Source: Vitis vinifera (taxonomy: Eukaryota > Streptophyta > Magnoliopsida > Vitales > Vitaceae). From it: a stretch of DNA of 64,000 bases. The stretch lies in NCBI RefSeq assembly GCF_030704535.1, contig NC_081821.1:2495001-2559000 (forward strand). Direction: 5' to 3'. Positions 58,579 to 64,000 of this stretch are shown piece after piece (position 1 is the stretch's first letter; each line of letters opens with the position of its first letter). The notes under the pieces were generated by a model that worked only from the letters and a program-made list of their open reading frames with translations, was not told where the DNA came from and did not search any database. Both the position numbers and the translations under genes were made by a program.

Positions 58579-61283
58579 CCACTTTACTCCTTTCATCATT
58601 TACTTTTTTTTCTTTATATTTTTTTTTTGTTTCATGGTTATCATAATCTTCTCTGTCTTTGCATTAGAAAAATGAACTTACAAAGATTGGTTGGGAGTTG
58701 TATGATTGTGGGATTAGCCACTAATAAATTAATTTAATGACTTAATTCAAGTTATTAAATATATTTAATATATATGTTTAGTAAAAATGTATTACGTGTC
58801 TTGGTATGAACGGTAACACCATGGTATAGGGGGCCGTGACATGAGTCATAAGTGCACTCATCACATATCTTGGCACGAGTCATCATACTTTGATGAGTAA
58901 ATATTTTAACTTAAAGGTAAAATAATTTTGATAAATTTAGTCAATGGCATTGGATGAATTTAAGGGTATTTAATAAATCAATTTAAGAATTTAAAATAAT
59001 TTAAAGTAATAATCCTAAATAATTAATTTTTTTAATTCTAAACATATTTTGCCTTAAAATAGTTGCTTTCTTTTCTTTTTTTATTTATCTCTTATAATTT
59101 AACAGGGTAATATATAAAATAATTTTAAATTTTTTTTATTATCACGAATTTAGAAATTTTTAAAAATAATGTTTAAAATAATTTCATATTTTTTTATATA
59201 AAAGTTATTATATTTTAAATAAAAATTATTAATTTTAATAAACAATTTTAATATTTAAAATGAATATTAGGTAACAATTTAAAATTAACGACTTACATGA
59301 AATTTAGAATAATTATAGACCTGTTTTGGTCTCCGTTTTGTGGAGCCTTTGCTTGGAAGAGCTTTTGCTTTTTTTAATGGAACCAATAATGAAACCATAT
59401 CTATATAGAAAACAATAATTCCAAAGAAGAATCCTTTAGTTCTCCTACTGCTTTTGCTTTCAAAAAGACTTGGGGTTTTTTTTACAGTTGTCTGCAGATG
59501 CTTGCATGGTCTTTCCCTTTAGAAAAAGCCAAGGCTTGCCACCAAACAAGAAAGATTTTGAAGTATTTGGCAACCTCATACTCCGAAGAAAAAACGGAGA
59601 TACTAAAAAAAATTTAATAAAGATTTGTGCCCATTGTCCAAGATTCCTTTGTGGGACAAATGAAATTCTCAATCATATCGAATTGGCTTTTATGATTGTC
59701 TTCACATAACTTGAGTAGACAATAGCCGAAAGTCTCCTTTGGTTACTATAGCCGCTTGATTGCTTATTTACTATGAACCAGAATAACTTTCTTTCTTATT
59801 TAGAACTTAAGATTTATGCATATCATGTATCAATAACCTCATTTCCATTGATAGTTCTCCTAAGTCAATGGTTTTTACTTGAAAATAAATAAAGTATGGA
59901 GACCTATTAACATAGATTAAGCAACTACTAGATCCTCCATCTTATTGAAGAATAAAATACTTTGTTCTTGGGAAGTGAATGAAATTATGGTATGATGATA
60001 CTACTTGATTAGTGATATCTCTTTGTTAGGTAAATACCGAAAAAAATATATTTATATGTTATAATCAAACTTTTTTAAAAGGAAACAAAGTTTTGTAATA
60101 TTTTGATTGATTTCTATTATTTGACGTTTCTCTACTTAGTCATAATTTTATTTTTATTTTTTTTAAATTTAAGGGTGTGAATCAAGTGAAATTCGTGATA
60201 AAAAAAATGATAAAATCTTTTAATCCAATGGCCCGTCATAATAATTGATACCAAGAATGTTGGTTTAAATAATATTTTATTTTTCTATCAACAAATACGT
60301 GGTGAGGTTGACAAGCATGGGGATTGCTCAATTTTATCGTTGTTGCATGCAATCTCTCGTAATGGACAACACCAGAATCGACCTTTTCAACTTAGCCCTT
60401 CATTTGCTTTTCTCTGAGAAAGTAGCAGAAAATGGCCTCTTCCAGGAAGTTCTTCCAGCCCATTGGGCCTAATCAAGAAGCTGCCCGGTCTCACCATAAT
60501 GTGGGCTTCGTCCAGCATAGAAATGCTTATCAAGATTCATTCTTTCAAAATGGGAGAGATTTCTCTTAAAAAAAAAAAATAGAAGAAAAAATTTAACTTA
60601 CACATACTTTCCTGGGGCCCACTCCAGGATTGACTTCGTTGTGCTTCAACAAAGATGAATATGAGAAGATAATATATAGGTTTTATTTGAGAAGTGTTTT
60701 GAAAAGAATTTTGGAAAAATATTTTTTTGAAAACAATTTTTTGTACATCAAAAGTTTATTTAGAAAATTGAAATATTTTTTATTTATTTTTTATATTTTT
60801 ACTAACATTTTAAAAAAAAATCTAATAATTTAATGATGTTTATAGAAGATTTAATTAAAGTTCTTGAAAGCTCATAAATACTAAAATTAGCTGTGAAAAT
60901 TTAGGTATAAATGAATTTGATGGAGAAACAAAATAATAAGATTAAATAAATATTTGATATGACCTGATTCATCAAATACAAATCTATTTTTTGTTATTTT
61001 AAAATGATTGATTTAAATAAAAATGACAATTTATTTTTCTATCATTATTTTAAAACCGTTGATAAAAAGAGAAAAAGCATGTGCTTGGTTTTGAAAAGTA
61101 AAAAAATTGTTAAAAAATAAAAAAAAATAAATATAAATAAAATTTATATATTTTTTAATTATTTAGTCTTATTTTTCCTTAAACCAAACGTAGGTAGGGA
61201 AACTACAAATATTTGAGAATTTTCGAAGCATATAAACTATAAAGAGAGAGGAGATTGGGAGTGACACGCCACTAGTGAAGTAA
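58579..61283. other. Intergenic region between the kinase array and the TOC64-like gene
   Basis: AT-rich and not shared with the array flanks as far as I can see. A 45-codon frame at 60432-60569 (MASSRKFFQPIGPNQ...) sits in locally GC-richer DNA. I recognise no family, so it is only noted. The last about 100 bp should hold the TOC64 promoter. Confidence 0.45.
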
Positions 61284-61403
61284 TTGGCTCGGCCTCTCTC
61301 ATACAAAACAAAACCAACACCCACCCACGGTACGCAGTCTAGGTTTCGGAGTGGGCAGGGTTACTGTGTTATCCGCTTCTCCTTCTCCATCTCCGTCTCT
61401 CCC

Positions 61404-62001
61404 ATGGCTTCGTCATCTGCGAATCTGTGGGTTTTGTTGGGATTGGGATTGGCTGGCGTATTGTTGATGACCAGAAAGCTTAAGAAAACCATCAGAGAAG
61501 ATTTTGGCGCATTCGTCCAACGTCTTCAGCTTCTCCCTCCGCCCCAGCCCGCTCCTCCCAAAGCTCCTCATCCCCTCACCAACCTCTCCTTCGCCGTCTC
61601 AGACGTGTAAGAATCCACTCCCTGCGCCTTTTTTTTTCTTTTTTTTTTTTATGTTTGGTGCCAGAGAAAATGAATACTCTGAGAAAATCAAAGGGCGTTA
61701 CTGTTTATTTTTGAGTTTCTATTAAGGGAATTTTTTTTCCTGATCTTTAACTAAGGGGGAGGGTTTGGTGAAAGAATAGAAAAGAAAGTTGAGATTTTTG
61801 GTTATTTTTGTGGTTTGGGACGCGGGTGATCATAGACCTCCATTGAATTTGGCTTCATACAAAAAATGTGTAGTTGATTGATTGTGGTGCGTTTTTAATG
61901 ATTTGGAAAATCCAAGGTTCAACATATTCCGACCCTTGTTGGGCGGTGAAGAATTTGGTATGGGAAATGCAGGAAGCTCATCACAACCCTGCTAGCGTGT
62001 A

Positions 62002-62040
<39 letters not shown>

Positions 62041-63214
62041 GATCAGAAACCCTGGATTTTGAATTTTAACCCCTTTTCTTTTACTAACTTTTCTGAGCAA
62101 ACGAACAATCTTGATTTTCTGAATTAATTTTCTTTATTAATTTGGAGTGTTTGTATATTGAGGGGCTTATTAATTCAATTAAGATGCATCACTGCTTACT
62201 TTTTATGGCCCCCTTTCAGTTGTCAATAAAGTCCAACGGTGTAATGCTTTATTGTAGTAGTTGATATTTATGCATTTTTTTTATCTTAAAGTACTTGGGA
62301 TTGGGTTAGATTGTACATTGAGGGTGGTTCTTTATCGTAGTTAGACTTCACATTCCTCTGGCTAGGGCAGTTAAGTTCGTGCCATGTGGATTGGGTAGGC
62401 TCTCGGTATGGTGCGATTGCAGGTTTTTCTGTCTTTGCGCCTTTTTTGTCCTTCTTTCTTTGTATATGGGCGTGTATACTTTCTTTCTTTTAATACAATT
62501 CTTATTTACCTACCAAAAAAAAAAGTACTTGGGATACTTTACTATTTTTACCATCTAAAGGACTTGTTGTACGTTAAGAGTTCAATTTGGTGATTCTGGT
62601 GACCTTGGTCATATCATTTACAGATTAGCATGTGTGAAATATAATGTCAATGGATGTCCTTTTTTGGCCTTGTATACATCGTGTATACTTTAGGCACTTT
62701 AAATACATTGTGTATCTACTTTTGGCACTGCTTTAGTGAAAAATTTTTCTTATTTTGCTTCTCAGATTTGACATTGAAGGATATGTGACTGGGTTTGGCA
62801 ATCCAGACTGGGCCAGGACTCATGACACAGCTTCTAGGACCTCTCCTGTGGTTTCAGCTCTTGTTGAAGGAGGTGCCACATGCACTGGGAAAACTGTTGT
62901 GGATGAAATGGCATATAGGTTTGTGGTGGCTTCATTAAGTTCTCTTATAGGGCTCAGTTCAATGCTGAACGATGTTGCTTATCTATTCCTCTATTTTCCC
63001 AAGTTTCAGTGGTATCATACATGAGCTTTATGTTTGCTGTTGTTTAAATTTTTTAATTTCCAATGTTTTTCTGCATGATCTATTTTCAGTATCAATGGAG
63101 AAAATAAGCATTATGGTACACCCACCAATCCTGCTGCTCCTTCACGGATACCAGGAGGATCCTCCAGTGGAGCTGCTGTGGCCGTAGCTGCAAATTTTGT
63201 TGATTTCTCTTTAG
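61404..63214 (+). CDS. TOC64: TOC64/OEP64-like outer-envelope protein, first three exons (runs past the window)
   Basis: Exons 61404-61606, 62766-62928 and 63090-63214, with GT-AG introns of 1,159 and 161 bp, keep one frame. Start: [13 protein letters not shown], with an N-terminal membrane anchor (about residues 7-22) and a basic flank ([11 protein letters not shown]). Exon 2 gives [11 protein letters not shown] and [13 protein letters not shown]. Exon 3 gives [13 protein letters not shown] and the amidase-signature segment [13 protein letters not shown]. This matches the N-terminal amidase-like domain of TOC64, a chloroplast outer-envelope docking protein whose C-terminal TPR domain binds Hsp90-delivered preproteins. 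That part lies outside the window. The mitochondrial paralog OM64 is less likely, judged from the N terminus. Intron 3 begins GTAGGT and contains a LINE fragment. Confidence 0.88.
62012..62035. repeat. (AT)n microsatellite in TOC64 intron 1
   Basis: About 24 bp of TA dinucleotides after a short GT-rich stretch. Confidence 0.85.
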
Positions 63215-63327
63215 GTAGGTTTCTTAATATCCGTTAAATTCAATCCCCTCTTATTTTCTCGTTCCTTTTTTTTTTTGCTTTCCCTAAGTTTAATAGGTCT
63301 TGCATTTACTTCTAGTTTTCTACTTTA

Positions 63328-64000
63328 GTAAATGGATCTCCTTTTGATTTTTTCCAAAGTTCGAGGGGATTGAGACAAGGAGATCCTCTCTCCCCTTATT
63401 TGTTTTTTGTTTGTGATAGCCATGAGGGTGTTTAGTTGTCTCTTGAGGAGGGCTATTAGCGGGGGCTACTTATTTGGTTGGAGGGTGAGAGGTAGGAGTG
63501 GTGAGGGGATTCTGATCTTGCACTTGTTATTTTCTGATGATACTTTGGTGTTTTGTGAGACGTCTCAAGACCAGATGACTTATCTAAGCTAGCTTCTCAT
63601 GTGGTTTGAGGCTTGCTCAGGTTTGAGAATCAATCTGGAGAAAAGTGAGTTAATTCCAATGGGTAGGGTGTATGATGTAGAGGACTTGGCCTTGGAGGTG
63701 GGGTGTAAAGAGGGTGGTCTCCTTTCCCGCTATTTAGGTCTTCCTTTGGGGGCTCCCTTCAAATCAGTGGCAGTGTGGGATGGTGTTGAAGAGAGATTTC
63801 GAAAAAGGTTAGCAATGTGGAAGAGACATTATATCTCAAAAGAGAAGGAGACTCACTCTAATTCGAAACACTTTGTCTAGCATGTCTATCTATTTCATGT
63901 CCATTTTTTGCATGCTAGGACAAGTGAGGTTGAGATTGGAGAAGATTCAGAGGAATTTCTCTGGGGTGGTGGAGCTTTTGTGCAGAAACTGCATCTTGTT
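63328..64000 (+). mobile_element. LINE reverse-transcriptase fragment in TOC64 intron 3, 5'-truncated
   Basis: Reading frames with breaks give [29 protein letters not shown] (the usual ADD is SDD) and the downstream RT segment GLRINLEKSELIPMG with YLGLPLGAPF. This is typical of plant non-LTR elements. It starts inside the RT domain and continues past the window end. It lies in the same direction as TOC64. Stops at several points show it is dead. Confidence 0.85.

Overview
The window is plant nuclear DNA, most consistent with a woody eudicot such as grapevine (Vitis); the species is inferred, not proven. Evidence: AT-rich intergenic DNA, GT-AG introns, a tandem array of MIK2-type leucine-rich-repeat receptor kinases, plant LTR retrotransposons of both superfamilies, an endogenous caulimovirid (plant pararetrovirus) and a TOC64-like gene.

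Layout. About 1-58.5 kb is a tandem array of LRR receptor kinase units, all on the minus strand. Each unit is an AT-rich 5' flank, a two-exon gene of about 3.1 kb, and a decayed 3' flank. Unit 1 is a relic (3826-4046). Units 2 (19156-22450), 3 (37694-40880), 4 (43038-46227) and 5 (55343-58532) have open reading frames. Their single intron falls at the same codon, in the APE motif of the kinase domain. Unit 3 has lost the DFG aspartate and the alpha-C glutamate, so it looks like a pseudokinase. Unit 2 has a 147-bp tRNA-like insertion that replaces its stop codon and lengthens the C terminus.

The flanks have been hit repeatedly, and the paralogous flanks act as empty sites. Insertions are: a 10.5-kb Ty3/gypsy element of the Tat type (4266-14776, LTRs that read identical, TSD ATTAT); a related solo LTR (16978-17823, TSD ATTTT); two copies of a small MITE-like element; a 9.7-kb block of endogenous caulimovirid DNA (24597-34281) made of two head-to-head partial genomes; and a 4.9-kb Ty1/copia element (47048-51939, TSD GATAA) with two nonsense codons. 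A degraded copia gag remnant lies near 53.4-53.7 kb.

The right end (61404-63214 onward) carries the first three exons of a TOC64/OEP64-like gene on the plus strand, with a LINE reverse-transcriptase fragment in intron 3 running out of the window.

Most notable points: the gypsy gag-pol junction has the tobamovirus-type leaky stop context CAA-TAG-CAA-TTA with gag and pol in one frame; the same element carries a spliced antisense gene with its own TATA box; the viral block forms long inverted repeats and has a non-canonical module order; and one receptor kinase has become a pseudokinase within an otherwise intact array.
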